The notes under the pieces were generated by a model. That model was not told the DNA's origin. It was given only the letters and a program-made list of their open reading frames with translations, and made no database searches. DNA of 64,000 bases from Pseudohongiella sp. (GTDB taxonomy: Bacteria; Pseudomonadota; Gammaproteobacteria; Pseudomonadales; Pseudohongiellaceae): NCBI RefSeq assembly GCF_011050365.1, contig NZ_DRFV01000011.1, forward strand, positions 1 through 64,000, given 5' to 3'. The translations under genes were made by a program, and so were the position numbers. Positions 45,401 through 51,580 of this stretch are shown here, one piece after another. Every line of letters begins with the position of its first letter. Positions within the stretch are counted from its first letter, which is position 1.

Positions 45401-47547
45401 GTCAGACCAGCGCCGCTTCAGAGCGTGTCGACGAAGATCCGACACTGCAGATCGCTGAAGCTGGCCTGGTGTTCTATAACGAATCCCAGGACAATTACAC
45501 CATAGGCACACAGATTGCTGGTAAGCCATCGAATGTTGCCCCGTTGGGGCAACTGCTGACCGTCCAGGGCGTCAGAAGCTCGGACCAGGACCCGCTGCAG
45601 TGTGTACCGCTGTTTGACGCCGGCCAGACCCTGCCCATCGAAATCGGTGCAGAGTGCACTGACGCCGATAGCTGTGTCAGCGGTGAGAGTTTCAGTGTTA
45701 ATGGTGAGTCGGTTGCACTGGTCGATAACAACAACACGGCAGGTGCAAGCGCGTACACAGAGGTTGAGCTGGACTTTATCACGCAGCCTTCAGGTGACGT
45801 TGGTGCCACCGTCGAGCTGAATTATTCCGATGTGGGCATCATGCAGCTGCACAGCCGCTACAACATACCTTTTGGTTTCTTTGGTGATACCAACCCGATA
45901 ACGTCCAATCCGATAACGTCCAACGACCCGCTGACGCCGCCGGGCGTATCAGGCGACTACATGCTCGGTAGTAGCAATACCTTTGTGGTCAGGCCGTTCG
46001 GGTTTGCCATCAATTTCCCCGGCGATGAAGGAAATGACCGGACCAATGCTGGCGGAGGATTGCTCGCTGACAATTTCGCGGATAGAGCCGGAAACCCGGC
46101 AGACTCCCTGGCAGTTGATGATGACGGTACCGTCTTTGTGTATGCCGGCGAAGGCTTTGATACTGTCGTCACCGCTATGGCCTGGCAGGCCATTGACGAT
46201 GATGATGACCAGGACGGTCAACCCGATGCCGGTGCCAACCTGTATGACAACCGCCCGACACCGAATTTCTTCTACGACACAGTCGGTGCTGCTGATAACT
46301 ACGCTGTCAGGCTTACCGTGCTGGAGAATCAGGCAGAGGCCCTGGGTGGCGTACGTGGGGAATTGAGCAATGACACGCTGACCTTTAACAATTTTGACAA
46401 CTTCGCGGTCGCTGCCACTGGCAGTGCCAGCGTGAGTTATAACGAAGTCGGTATCATCGATCTCCAGGCTGAGCTGGTTGATGTCAACGACAACCCGCTG
46501 GCCTATCGGGGTACTGATGTCGTTCGCGGTGTTGTCAGTGATGTCGGCCGTTTTTATCCGCGCCGCTTCGATGTCCTGTCTGCCATGCTGCTGCCGCGCA
46601 TTGACGCCAGCTGCACGCCGCCCTCCATTTTTACCTACATGGACGAACCGTTTGCCATAGAACTGGAGCTGGTAGCACGTAATACCCAGGGTGCAACAAC
46701 CGTCAATTACCGCGGTGGTTTTGCCAAGCTCTCTGCCTATACGGACCTGAACTTCCGCGCCATTGAAGAAGTGGCCAGCGCCGACAATAATGATCTCAGC
46801 ACGCGACTGGACAATGTGTCGGTACCGGTGGCATTCGAGAGCGACTGGTCGGTCGTTCAGGGTGGCGAGCTGGTGCTGGAAGGTAATCTGGCATTCAGCC
46901 GCGCCGACCCCGCCAATCCCGATGGTCCGTTTGAGGATATCAAGATCGCTTTTGTGCCCATCGATAGCGACGGAGTCACGCTGGATCCGAACGACCTTGA
47001 TACCGAGATCACCCAGGCTACCCCGGAGTACAGCCTGATCGCCGAGCACGATTTCCGCTATGGCCGTCTGCTGATCAACAACGCCTTTGGTCCGGAAACT
47101 GAAGACCTGGCTATCACTTTCCGGGTGGAATATTTTGATGGCGAGCGTTTTGTGGTGAATACCGATGACAGTTGTACGGTGATTGATGCCGCCGAACTGA
47201 CGCTGGTGCCCGGGACCTATACAGGCAGTCTGGAGGACGGTGACACGGGGATTGACACGCCCCAGACCACCGAGTTCTTTGAAGGCCAGGTGCAGGGCGT
47301 GGAAAGTGCGACCAGTCCCAGTGACGCAACTTTCACGGCAACGGCGCCCGGTGAAGGCAATGGTGGCACTGTGGATGTTGAAATTGATCTGGATGCGCTT
47401 AATCTGCCCTTCCTGCAGTTCCGCTGGCCCGAAGTGGATGCCGACTACAATGAAAACCCGCGCGCCCAGCTCGAGTTTGGTCAGTTCCGCAGCCACGACC
47501 GGGTCATCCACTGGCAGGAAATCTACAACGGTCCGACGTCTCCCTGA
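36442..47547 (+). CDS. mshQ: Giant MSHA-associated adhesin-like protein MshQ
   Basis: 3701-residue secreted protein; MshQ of Vibrio and Shewanella is, as I recall, well under half that size. N-terminal membrane/signal segment ~24-45. Two glycine-rich domains (~79-352 and 353-612; LDVLIVAGGGGGG, VDVLVVAGGGGGG). Big_1/Ig-like domain ~613-706. Five tandem ~120-residue repeats ~710-1313, each with one conserved Cys. Unassigned part ~1315-1610. DUF3344-like region ~1630-1953 (RAAYLYWAGQG). Two DUF11-like domains ~1960-2260. Propeller-like part ~2277-2560. Repeats 6 (~2569-2686) and 7 (~2882-3003) flank a jelly-roll-like segment. DUF6701-type C-terminus ~3007-3700 (FRYGRLLINNAFG, FDGERFVVNTDDSC). 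Likely a cell-surface or pilus-tip adhesin. Confidence 0.88.
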   Translation: MPQHRQFTARTRKIAELPEKGLWRWLVRGVCVGAGLLVVAGLVIAQVPGPVSVRGSGGIVAQVNTPILGTGGNISTQGAYTVHVFNGNGTFVPPAGLSSLDVLIVAGGGGGGGYEDGGGGGGAGGLRFVTGVNANQPSFSVQVGAGGAGGTTSNNLSGNGQQGGASSFGALSTVGGGGGGRGDQGSGGGGNGGSGGGGGSTSSNNNARPGGAAIGTPTQGNPGGAGSEDNNNNRKGGGGGGGAGAAGAIGTDNAGGNGGVGLNYSAQFGAVGGAGGWFAGGGGGGRRNDDPVGTGGQGGGGNGANENGPATAGAANTGGGGGGGGENFFNTHPGQAGGSGVVIVRYIAPTQPFIVHRFNSSGTFTPPPGVSQVDVLVVAGGGGGGTSRAFGTAGAGGGGAGGLVYRTGFAVGSSVAVTVGAGGAGGPGTGHANGINGGNSVFGSLTALGGGGGAGGNAQGSAGGSGGGSRGNDGGVALQPGAATTGAGFRGGNMPGSPGGAPATGGGGAGGAGQDIAGNTGENGGQGGIGLQYSISGTATFYAGGGGGGAAQNLSLPGAGGQGGGGAGGRDNITPTAGTPNTGGGGGGGNNSVNGAAGGSGVVFVRYRPPTLTIQTQPSASAISGAAFNQAPVVVLRDSNNSVVANATVTVAIASGGGTLGGTTSVQTNASGQATFNNLSITGAAGVRTLSFTVNGTTGSVVSNNVEIVTYHFEVEHDDLSSTCAPFTLITINVVDSNDNPVLNYEGTVTISNDASNGDYDLASGFPGNFTNLGNGSATYEFIATDTGTVQLEFMTTTANASLSFDANAGSIGTENYGPPLEIGQCSFAVAHNIQGGVCAASAVTFSVLGADGNVLSDYLGQVTVSSSSNTGNWSNAFGEPGVFSNGTAGDGVATYTFGAGDDGEVQLGYTNVAGTYTFDITSVAGDIATVSDDDGQLTVSACSFRIFVAGDVTALDSSVCRIEEIRIQVVNANASVVMNYAGTLNLSTVGITSGDWSKTGVAADALGNLTAGPGDGSATYPFQTGDEGEITLNFAVQAADEINFNIVAANVAQPSGNFDPTIDYEACVFRIVFPDGTDSDVCSIAQVDISIVDRAGNAVTDYEGQVELSTSTGFGSWEDISLSDGTLTDAFEEDGFATYEFVASDLGTISLGFRHRRDSGPVNINITDDVNQDAGNSANMYDQNLEIDLCTFEIILPEAQSNACTITQVQFNVRDRNADLATEFRGTMRISNNAGRGDWFEDGGTYDALPAPSGADAGIADYAFTAGDAGQVTLVFSSESPAQYNFDVVDDEGLIVEVPSADPTLFYTGCFPEIFAGPVCTDRDDFTTNLASIAIPAASPLAGTDSRMVLMSTHQIEDRASANTGTSATFDGDAMSLVKRQFNGVGPYSDDVAVELWTIFGADLPAGAGTYQGVFSGGAAGDSTTICLTSVVGVAQTLPVEAADPPTGPLNGTNYSQPVQNGEFRHNAVTTISTESNNSFVFSVTANDTQNGAADNTYYYLATQPNPLVGLWGGFDTGQLNPPPRTAELQARPDNGRSGGSAGVLSSLGVVTVVEPFRSGNSIDLNIEPTRNAHIVAAFEPRVEGEPLAEGFEPVILYKTFSGAMSYRAIGASLRTQPSGATVNAAVDCAFVDFSVGTEATLDMPPNSSVRAAYLYWAGQGSPEQVDNTVTFERGGSPSEFQIVADEVFNIIGTSTSVVDFFAAYADVTDIVTVNDDYRVSDFEVSSNGDWDNNGTCAAGWSLIVIYDNDDEQLRVVNLFHGFQPFQWASFTLVPRNFRMATYDNDRYLPNGQVTHFTIEGDSGLANGDESLSIQDEPDSVDFNNLSQEHLNSYNPVNNEFNETITRPLYELYDNGVDPPFYSWIGKDPALITNSQNNDGYEIDFAGPDAQLAGRSGSQIGSSYGVDVDTHYLGNDTLFDFSQPGNEAERITTRYSSGQDLVMLVSEVISVTNFPIADVEVFISQSGDFKVNGDGTYEVTVTNNGNGTSNGGEATGEVTLAMQLPTGMTFANASQVSGTGWSCTVNTAPANGAFTCTYDIGTSLAPGADLPTLTVNVDLAGPDVFTLNQNNRTVTARIVHTGGNCSATTTGLLPLESNCDRSPQFDNKYDLQGGAIDVNTLTAKTDANNNVESVVTTVQGIRTDLRIVKSVVDTLEVDQTGEYELVVTNLGPDDTTVPFTISDAQPSGVTFTGTSSADTEWTCSTLTPTLNCEFDGVLALNESTTLTLAVLVTGSARASVVNTAQVVVGTGNFDTVQSNNTSTNSTTIVGPPVGSQERFLLSVSTPGNDTSIGGLANFQNDDLIIYDPATNEAIMFFDDSVTNAGRVDDINAVHLLKNGHLILSANGSSVIGTNNLAFEPWDLVRYDPISGIAYMFLQGSTVFDNHESVNINGVYVNDDCPTSAGHSECTVLISTTGGATTSFDSLTFTSSDIIALDRSGANVTASVYMEGSDDDVFGATEGNGNVDVDAFYLRVDPNDPTATIDTIALSVDNETATIGDDPTMDPVDGTIVTRDDVTELNRTDDSTQNLFLGDQELGVFTPDVLAQPTAAQRRLDALHLVEDGYIGHFSIKVEQSGSVCAFALVRISKHDGLTHTRDDDYYGSVRLGTSTGVGNWSTHTGVQGTLNNGTLDDGAAIYTFDPADDGSVVLRLSYDQAATIKITATNGIASVLASENPNFVFSDELTEITWEDLFNTVSYGRNDGTRNWAADWSEVDGESASIGANPATGNVQVINDINNISGHQKLRLRSNTYAVNNSIQPSLARTFNLASVPASEDVVLSFDYNYTGAASTDQVVIEARGTSTSDPAWTQLTSYTGVSGSGSGSASLNLTTALGGNSNMTTTSQIRFRIANGYAVTGRFFIDNVKIETATDECGYTGSGSLDHYAIQHSGFGISCVGTPVTIIAHDAANNPINANGETINISISPGKGVWARVLSGGGALTALASQADNGSATYTFPQGESSVSLLLNYTVPAGAGQPVDINVLGQTSAASERVDEDPTLQIAEAGLVFYNESQDNYTIGTQIAGKPSNVAPLGQLLTVQGVRSSDQDPLQCVPLFDAGQTLPIEIGAECTDADSCVSGESFSVNGESVALVDNNNTAGASAYTEVELDFITQPSGDVGATVELNYSDVGIMQLHSRYNIPFGFFGDTNPITSNPITSNDPLTPPGVSGDYMLGSSNTFVVRPFGFAINFPGDEGNDRTNAGGGLLADNFADRAGNPADSLAVDDDGTVFVYAGEGFDTVVTAMAWQAIDDDDDQDGQPDAGANLYDNRPTPNFFYDTVGAADNYAVRLTVLENQAEALGGVRGELSNDTLTFNNFDNFAVAATGSASVSYNEVGIIDLQAELVDVNDNPLAYRGTDVVRGVVSDVGRFYPRRFDVLSAMLLPRIDASCTPPSIFTYMDEPFAIELELVARNTQGATTVNYRGGFAKLSAYTDLNFRAIEEVASADNNDLSTRLDNVSVPVAFESDWSVVQGGELVLEGNLAFSRADPANPDGPFEDIKIAFVPIDSDGVTLDPNDLDTEITQATPEYSLIAEHDFRYGRLLINNAFGPETEDLAITFRVEYFDGERFVVNTDDSCTVIDAAELTLVPGTYTGSLEDGDTGIDTPQTTEFFEGQVQGVESATSPSDATFTATAPGEGNGGTVDVEIDLDALNLPFLQFRWPEVDADYNENPRAQLEFGQFRSHDRVIHWQEIYNGPTSP
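36760..38240 (+). repeat. Two tandem glycine-rich domains in mshQ
   Basis: Two homologous blocks of roughly 270 codons with GGTGGC/GGCGGC-rich DNA. Each begins (HVFNGNGTFVPPAG / HRFNSSGTFTPPPG), proceeds through DVLIVAGGGGGG-type strings and ends GGSGVVIVRYI / GGSGVVFVRYR. The pattern matches the glycine-rich domain seen in large bacterial surface proteins. The DNA bias gives long glycine-to-proline mirror frames on the other strand that are not genes. Confidence 0.88.
38570..40380 (+). repeat. Five tandem Cys-anchored repeats in mshQ
   Basis: Diverged units of about 350-370 bp encoding the pattern C-x-x-x-x-V-x-F-x-V ... DYxGxVxxSxS ... G-x-W ... GxAxYxFxxxDxGxVxLxF. The conserved Cys of each copy lies near residues 723, 839, 960, 1083 and 1205. 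Two more copies occur at ~44146-44500 and ~45085-45450. Divergence is high at DNA level, so this is an old protein repeat rather than a recent DNA duplication. Confidence 0.85.
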
Positions 47548-47560
47548 CGGCTTCGATTGA

Positions 47561-47632
47561 ACCGAAAAACAGGTGGGGCAAGGGGTAATGTGGCCCGGCC
47601 CACAAGACCCCTTGCCCCATCTGTTTTCCGGT
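47561..47632 (+). terminator. Large hairpin after mshQ
   Basis: Arms of 26 bp (47561-47586 and 47607-47632) that pair at 24 positions, with a 20-base loop. It lies 14 bases after the mshQ stop. No T-run follows, so it may be a bidirectional terminator or mRNA-stabilising structure rather than a classic terminator. Confidence 0.65.
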
Positions 47633-47661
47633 GCATGACTCCATACCGCCCACACCAAACC

Positions 47662-47690
47662 TTGAATTTACGTGCAGGCGTCGCCATTAT
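47662..47690 (+). promoter_or_regulatory. Possible sigma-70 promoter of the HtrA-like gene
   Basis: TTGAAT, a 17-base spacer and CATTAT, 33 bases before the ATG at 47724. Each hexamer matches four of six consensus positions. A 6-bp inverted repeat TCTCTG / CAGAGA (47690-47709) overlaps the start-site region. Confidence 0.4.
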
Positions 47691-47723
47691 CTCTGAACGT
47701 CGACAGAGATACCGGAGTGCCCT

Positions 47724-48794
47724 ATGAAACGCCTCATTGCCCTGCTGCTTGTCGGTTTTGCTGCCATCGCCGCCGCCACACCAGCGCTTGCCGCCGATTA
47801 CGAAAGTTTCCGCACCAACGACGAAGCCAACAACATTGATGTCTTCAAGAGCGCCAGTCCGTCGGTGGTGTATATCACCAATTCACGCATGGTCAGGCGC
47901 TCGGTGTTCAATCTCAATCCGCAGGAGATACCGCAGGGGAGCGGTTCCGGTTTCATCTGGGACAAACGCGGCTACGTCGTCACCAACTTTCATGTCATCC
48001 AGAATGCTTCGCGGGTTACTGTGACGTTGCAGGATGGTACAGCCTGGGATGCGCGCGTGGTCGGCGCCGAACCGGACAAGGATCTGGCGGTGCTGCACAT
48101 TGAAGCGCCAGCGGAGCAGTTGTCACCGGTGGCGCTGGGCGATTCCTCGTTGCTGGAAGTGGGGCGCAAGGTGATTGCCATTGGTAACCCCTTTGGTCTG
48201 GATACGACACTGACGGTGGGTGTGGTCAGCGCTCTCGGGCGCGAGATCAACTCGGTGACCCGGCGCCAGATCCGCGATGTGATTCAAACCGATGCCGCCA
48301 TCAATCCGGGTAATTCCGGTGGCCCGCTGCTGAACTCTCTGGGGCAGTTGGTCGGGGTCAACACGGCCATATACAGCCCCAGCGGTGCCAGTTCCGGCAT
48401 TGGTTTTGCCATTCCGGTCAATACTGTCAAGAAGATTGTGCCGGAGCTGATCGAATTCGGGCGTGTGCAGACGCCGACCCTCGGCATCAGCCTGTTCCCG
48501 CCACAATACGCCGACTACTATCGCAACCGCTGGCGCATCGAAGGCGTGATTGTGCTGGATGTGCTGCCCGGCGGCAGCCCGGAGCGCGAAGGCATGCGCG
48601 GATTGGCCGAGACCAACCGGGGCATTGTGCTGGGTGATGTCATTGTTGAAGTGGATGGCGTTGCTGTTGCTAACGAAGACGATCTGCTGACGGTGCTGGA
48701 ATCCAAAGAGGCGGGCGACATCGTTGAGGTAGTGACGTTGCGGGATAATGCGCGAGGTCAGTATCAGATTGAGTTACAAGCCACTCGTCAGTGA
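47724..48794 (+). CDS. Periplasmic HtrA-family serine protease with one PDZ domain
   Basis: 356-residue trypsin-like protease. Signal peptide 1-23 (ALA). Catalytic triad His90 (TNFHVI), Asp120 (KDLAVL) and Ser198 (NPGNSGGPLL). One PDZ domain (~255-350) with GVIVLDVLPGGSPERE and GDVIVEVDGVAV. A single PDZ domain and a cleavable rather than anchored N-terminus set it apart from DegP (two PDZ) and DegS/AlgW (anchored). Substrate unknown; position directly after mshQ may hint at surface protein quality control, but that is a guess. Confidence 0.92.
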   Translation: MKRLIALLLVGFAAIAAATPALAADYESFRTNDEANNIDVFKSASPSVVYITNSRMVRRSVFNLNPQEIPQGSGSGFIWDKRGYVVTNFHVIQNASRVTVTLQDGTAWDARVVGAEPDKDLAVLHIEAPAEQLSPVALGDSSLLEVGRKVIAIGNPFGLDTTLTVGVVSALGREINSVTRRQIRDVIQTDAAINPGNSGGPLLNSLGQLVGVNTAIYSPSGASSGIGFAIPVNTVKKIVPELIEFGRVQTPTLGISLFPPQYADYYRNRWRIEGVIVLDVLPGGSPEREGMRGLAETNRGIVLGDVIVEVDGVAVANEDDLLTVLESKEAGDIVEVVTLRDNARGQYQIELQATRQ

Positions 48795-48813
48795 GGGCGG
48801 ACCGGAACAGTAG

Positions 48814-50769
48814 TTATTCTGAGGACAGTTCCTCAAGTTCGGTGCTCTTTTCCAGCCAGCTTTCTTCGGCCTGCGACAGCTCCGCCTTGCAGTAACCCTG
48901 CTGCCTTAGCAGCTCGGTAAGTTCGTCGCGGCGACTGTCTTCGTACAGGGTGGTGTCACCGAGCCTGTCTTCCAACGTGCTCAGTTCGGCGCTGAGTTTT
49001 TCCATGGTTTTTTCCAGTGTTCGCACTTCACGGCGCAGCGGTGCCAGCTGCTCGCGCTGGTTGGCGGCCTGTTTCCGGGCTTCCTTTTTGTCCACCACGG
49101 GAGCCGGGACGGATTTGCGGCCAGCGGAATTTCCCGCTGTTTTTTCTGCATCGCTGTCACTGCTTTTCTGGGTGCCGGGCTGGAAATCCGCGGTGTTGCC
49201 TTTGCCCTGCTCGTGCATCCAGCGTGCGTAGTCATCCAGGTCGCCCTCAAACGGTGTGACCCGACCCTGATGCACGGTAAAGAATTCATCAACAGTGTTG
49301 TTCATGAGATGACGGTCGTGAGAGACCAGCACCAGCGCGCCCTCAAACCCTTGCAGCGCGACCGTCAATGCATGGCGCATCTCCAGGTCCAGGTGGTTGG
49401 TGGGCTCGTCCAGTAGCAGCACATTGGGTTTTTGCCAGACGATTAATGCCAGCGCCAGCCGTGCTTTTTCGCCGCCGGAAAAATTGATGATGGGCTCGGA
49501 CACCCGGTCACCCCGAAAATCAAAACCACCCAGGAAATTACGAATCTCCTGTTCGCGGGCCCCGGGATCGGCGCGCTGAATCAGTGTGGTCGGGCTGGCC
49601 TTCATATCAATAACATCGACCTGGTGCTGGGCAAAATAGCCAATGCGCAGGTGCTTGGAAGCCACCACTTCACCATCCAGCACCGGCAACTGCTCGGCCA
49701 GGGTTTTTAATAGCGTGGACTTGCCGGCGCCATTGAACCCCAGCAGCCCGATGCGCGTGGTGTCGTGCAGTTTCAGATTAATGCCCTGCACCAGTGGTGT
49801 ATCAAAACCAATGCTGACTTTCTTGAAACTGAGCAGATCATTGGCGGTTTTATCGGGTGCAAAGAACGAGAAGCGAAACGGCGAATCGATATGCGCCGGT
49901 GCAATGTCTTCCATACGCGACAGTTCTTTCAGGCGGCTTTGTGCCTGTTTGGCCTTGCTGGCCTTGGCGCGGAAGCGGCGCACAAAATCCTCGATCTCGG
50001 CTTTGCGGCGCATCTGTTTCTCGGCTGCCGCCTGCAGCTGTGCCATGCGCTCGGCACGCTGAATTTCGTAGGCGGTGAAATTGCCCTTGTACATGAACAG
50101 GTTGTTCTGCTCAAAACTGACCACATGATCGATGACCTTGTCGAGGAAGCTTCGGTCATGCGAGATCAGCAACAGCGTGCCCTGATAACGGTTCAGCCAC
50201 TGTTCCAACCAGATGGTGGCTTCCAGATCCAGGTGGTTGGTGGGCTCATCAAGCAGCAACAGGTCGGACGGCGCCATCAGCGCCGCGGCCAGATTCAGGC
50301 GCACCCGCCAGCCGCCGGAAAAAGCCGACACCGGTTGCTGAAAGCTGTCGACGGCAAAACCAAGACCGGAGAGCAGTTGTTCAGCGCGTACCTGCACACT
50401 GTAGCCATCAATCTTGTCCAGTTCATTGTGCAGATTGGCAATGGCATGACCATCGTTGCTGTCTTCAGCGCTGGCCAGTCGACCTTCGATTTCGCGGAAA
50501 CGTTCGTCACCATCAATGACATAGTCCAGCGCTGTGCGCCTTGAGCCTGCGGTCTCCTGCTTCATCCAGGCGCAGCGCAACCCGTCAGGAATGAACAGAT
50601 CACCAGCATCCAGCGCAATCTGCCCGGTCAGGCAGGCGAACAGGCTGGATTTGCCGCTGCCGTTGCGACCGATGACGCCGGTTTTCTGGCCTTTGTGGAT
50701 GGTGATGCTGGCGCTGTCGAGCAGGGTATGCTCGCCGCGCATCAGACGGGCGTTGTTAAGACTGATCAT
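48814..50769 (-). CDS. yheS: ABC-F family ATP-binding protein (YheS-like)
   Basis: 651-residue soluble ABC-F protein with two ATPase domains and no membrane segment. Walker A GRNGSGKSSLF and GFNGAGKSTLL. Signature motifs AFSGGWRVRLNLA and NFSGGEKARLALA. Walker B LLLLDEPTNHLDLE twice. A charged linker between the domains (LQAAAEKQMRRKAEIEDFVR) and a C-terminal coiled coil (~540-650). ABC-F proteins act on the ribosome and modulate translation; YheS is the closest type by length and architecture. Divergent from the response regulator gene by ~110 bases. Confidence 0.9.
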   Translation of the reverse strand: MISLNNARLMRGEHTLLDSASITIHKGQKTGVIGRNGSGKSSLFACLTGQIALDAGDLFIPDGLRCAWMKQETAGSRRTALDYVIDGDERFREIEGRLASAEDSNDGHAIANLHNELDKIDGYSVQVRAEQLLSGLGFAVDSFQQPVSAFSGGWRVRLNLAAALMAPSDLLLLDEPTNHLDLEATIWLEQWLNRYQGTLLLISHDRSFLDKVIDHVVSFEQNNLFMYKGNFTAYEIQRAERMAQLQAAAEKQMRRKAEIEDFVRRFRAKASKAKQAQSRLKELSRMEDIAPAHIDSPFRFSFFAPDKTANDLLSFKKVSIGFDTPLVQGINLKLHDTTRIGLLGFNGAGKSTLLKTLAEQLPVLDGEVVASKHLRIGYFAQHQVDVIDMKASPTTLIQRADPGAREQEIRNFLGGFDFRGDRVSEPIINFSGGEKARLALALIVWQKPNVLLLDEPTNHLDLEMRHALTVALQGFEGALVLVSHDRHLMNNTVDEFFTVHQGRVTPFEGDLDDYARWMHEQGKGNTADFQPGTQKSSDSDAEKTAGNSAGRKSVPAPVVDKKEARKQAANQREQLAPLRREVRTLEKTMEKLSAELSTLEDRLGDTTLYEDSRRDELTELLRQQGYCKAELSQAEESWLEKSTELEELSSE

Positions 50770-50878
50770 GCGTCAACCGAGGTTTCTACCAATGTGTGTG
50801 CGTGCAAAAACGGGCATTATACGCCAGACAGCTATCACAGATTGATTTATGTCCGGCAAATTCGTAAACTCCTGCCCT

Positions 50879-51580
50879 ATGAAGCAGATACTAATAATAG
50901 ATGATGACGAAAAACTGGGCCAACTGCTGACGCAGTATCTGGACCGTTATGACATGAAGGTCACGGTTGCCCACACGCCGAGCAAGGGATTCGAATTGCT
51001 CAAGCGCTCCAAACCTGATCTGCTGATTCTGGACGTCATGTTACCGGAAAAAGACGGCTTTGAAATCTGCCGTGAAATCCGCGCCAAAACCTCTGTTTAT
51101 GGTCATCTGCCAATCATGATGCTGACCGCCCATGGTGAAGTCACCGACCGTATTGTGGGCCTGGAACTGGGCGCCGACGACTACCTGCCCAAACCATTTG
51201 AGCCGCGTGAACTGGTGGCGCGTATCACCAACATCCTGCGCCGTGCCGGTGACGAGGCCAGAGCCGACAATGATCTGCCGCGCATCGAAGGGCTGGATGT
51301 TGATACCAGCCGCCGTACTGTGCATCTGGATGGTGAGCTGGTCGAGCTGACCACTATGGAATACGAGCTGCTGGTGCTGTTCATCCAGTCGCCCAACAAG
51401 ACCTTTACCCGTGACGAGCTGATGAACCGCTTGCGCGGTATTGATGCCGAACTGTTCTCGCGTGCAGTCGATACGCTGGTCAGTCGCTTGCGTCACAAGC
51501 TCAAGGATACCTCCAAAACACCACGATTCATCAAGACTGTGTGGGGGCGCGGCTACACCTTTGTCGGTCAGCTGCAATGA
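50879..51580 (+). CDS. OmpR-family response regulator
   Basis: 233-residue regulator. The receiver domain has the acidic pocket DDD (8-10), phosphoacceptor Asp52 (LILDVMLPEKDG) and Lys105 (LPKPFEP). C-terminal winged-helix DNA-binding domain (~135-230) has FTRDELMNRLRG and the closing DTLVSRLRHKLKD and KTVWGRGYTF. Start at 50879 gives the standard MKQILIIDDDEKLG; an upstream ATG would add ten residues. It overlaps the kinase gene by four bases (ATGA). CpxR/RstA-like in sequence, but the ligand and regulon are unknown. Confidence 0.93.
   Translation: MKQILIIDDDEKLGQLLTQYLDRYDMKVTVAHTPSKGFELLKRSKPDLLILDVMLPEKDGFEICREIRAKTSVYGHLPIMMLTAHGEVTDRIVGLELGADDYLPKPFEPRELVARITNILRRAGDEARADNDLPRIEGLDVDTSRRTVHLDGELVELTTMEYELLVLFIQSPNKTFTRDELMNRLRGIDAELFSRAVDTLVSRLRHKLKDTSKTPRFIKTVWGRGYTFVGQLQ

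Noticed and set aside
45949-47658. A 569-codon open frame on the minus strand, antisense to the 3' end of mshQ
   Set aside because: Mirror frame created by the codon bias of mshQ. No signal, domain or ribosome binding site; the plus-strand DUF6701-type protein is clearly the real product.
47690-47709. Sigma-E type promoter for the HtrA-like gene
   Set aside because: The GAACTT and TCTGA elements do not occur with correct spacing; a weak sigma-70 pair fits better.
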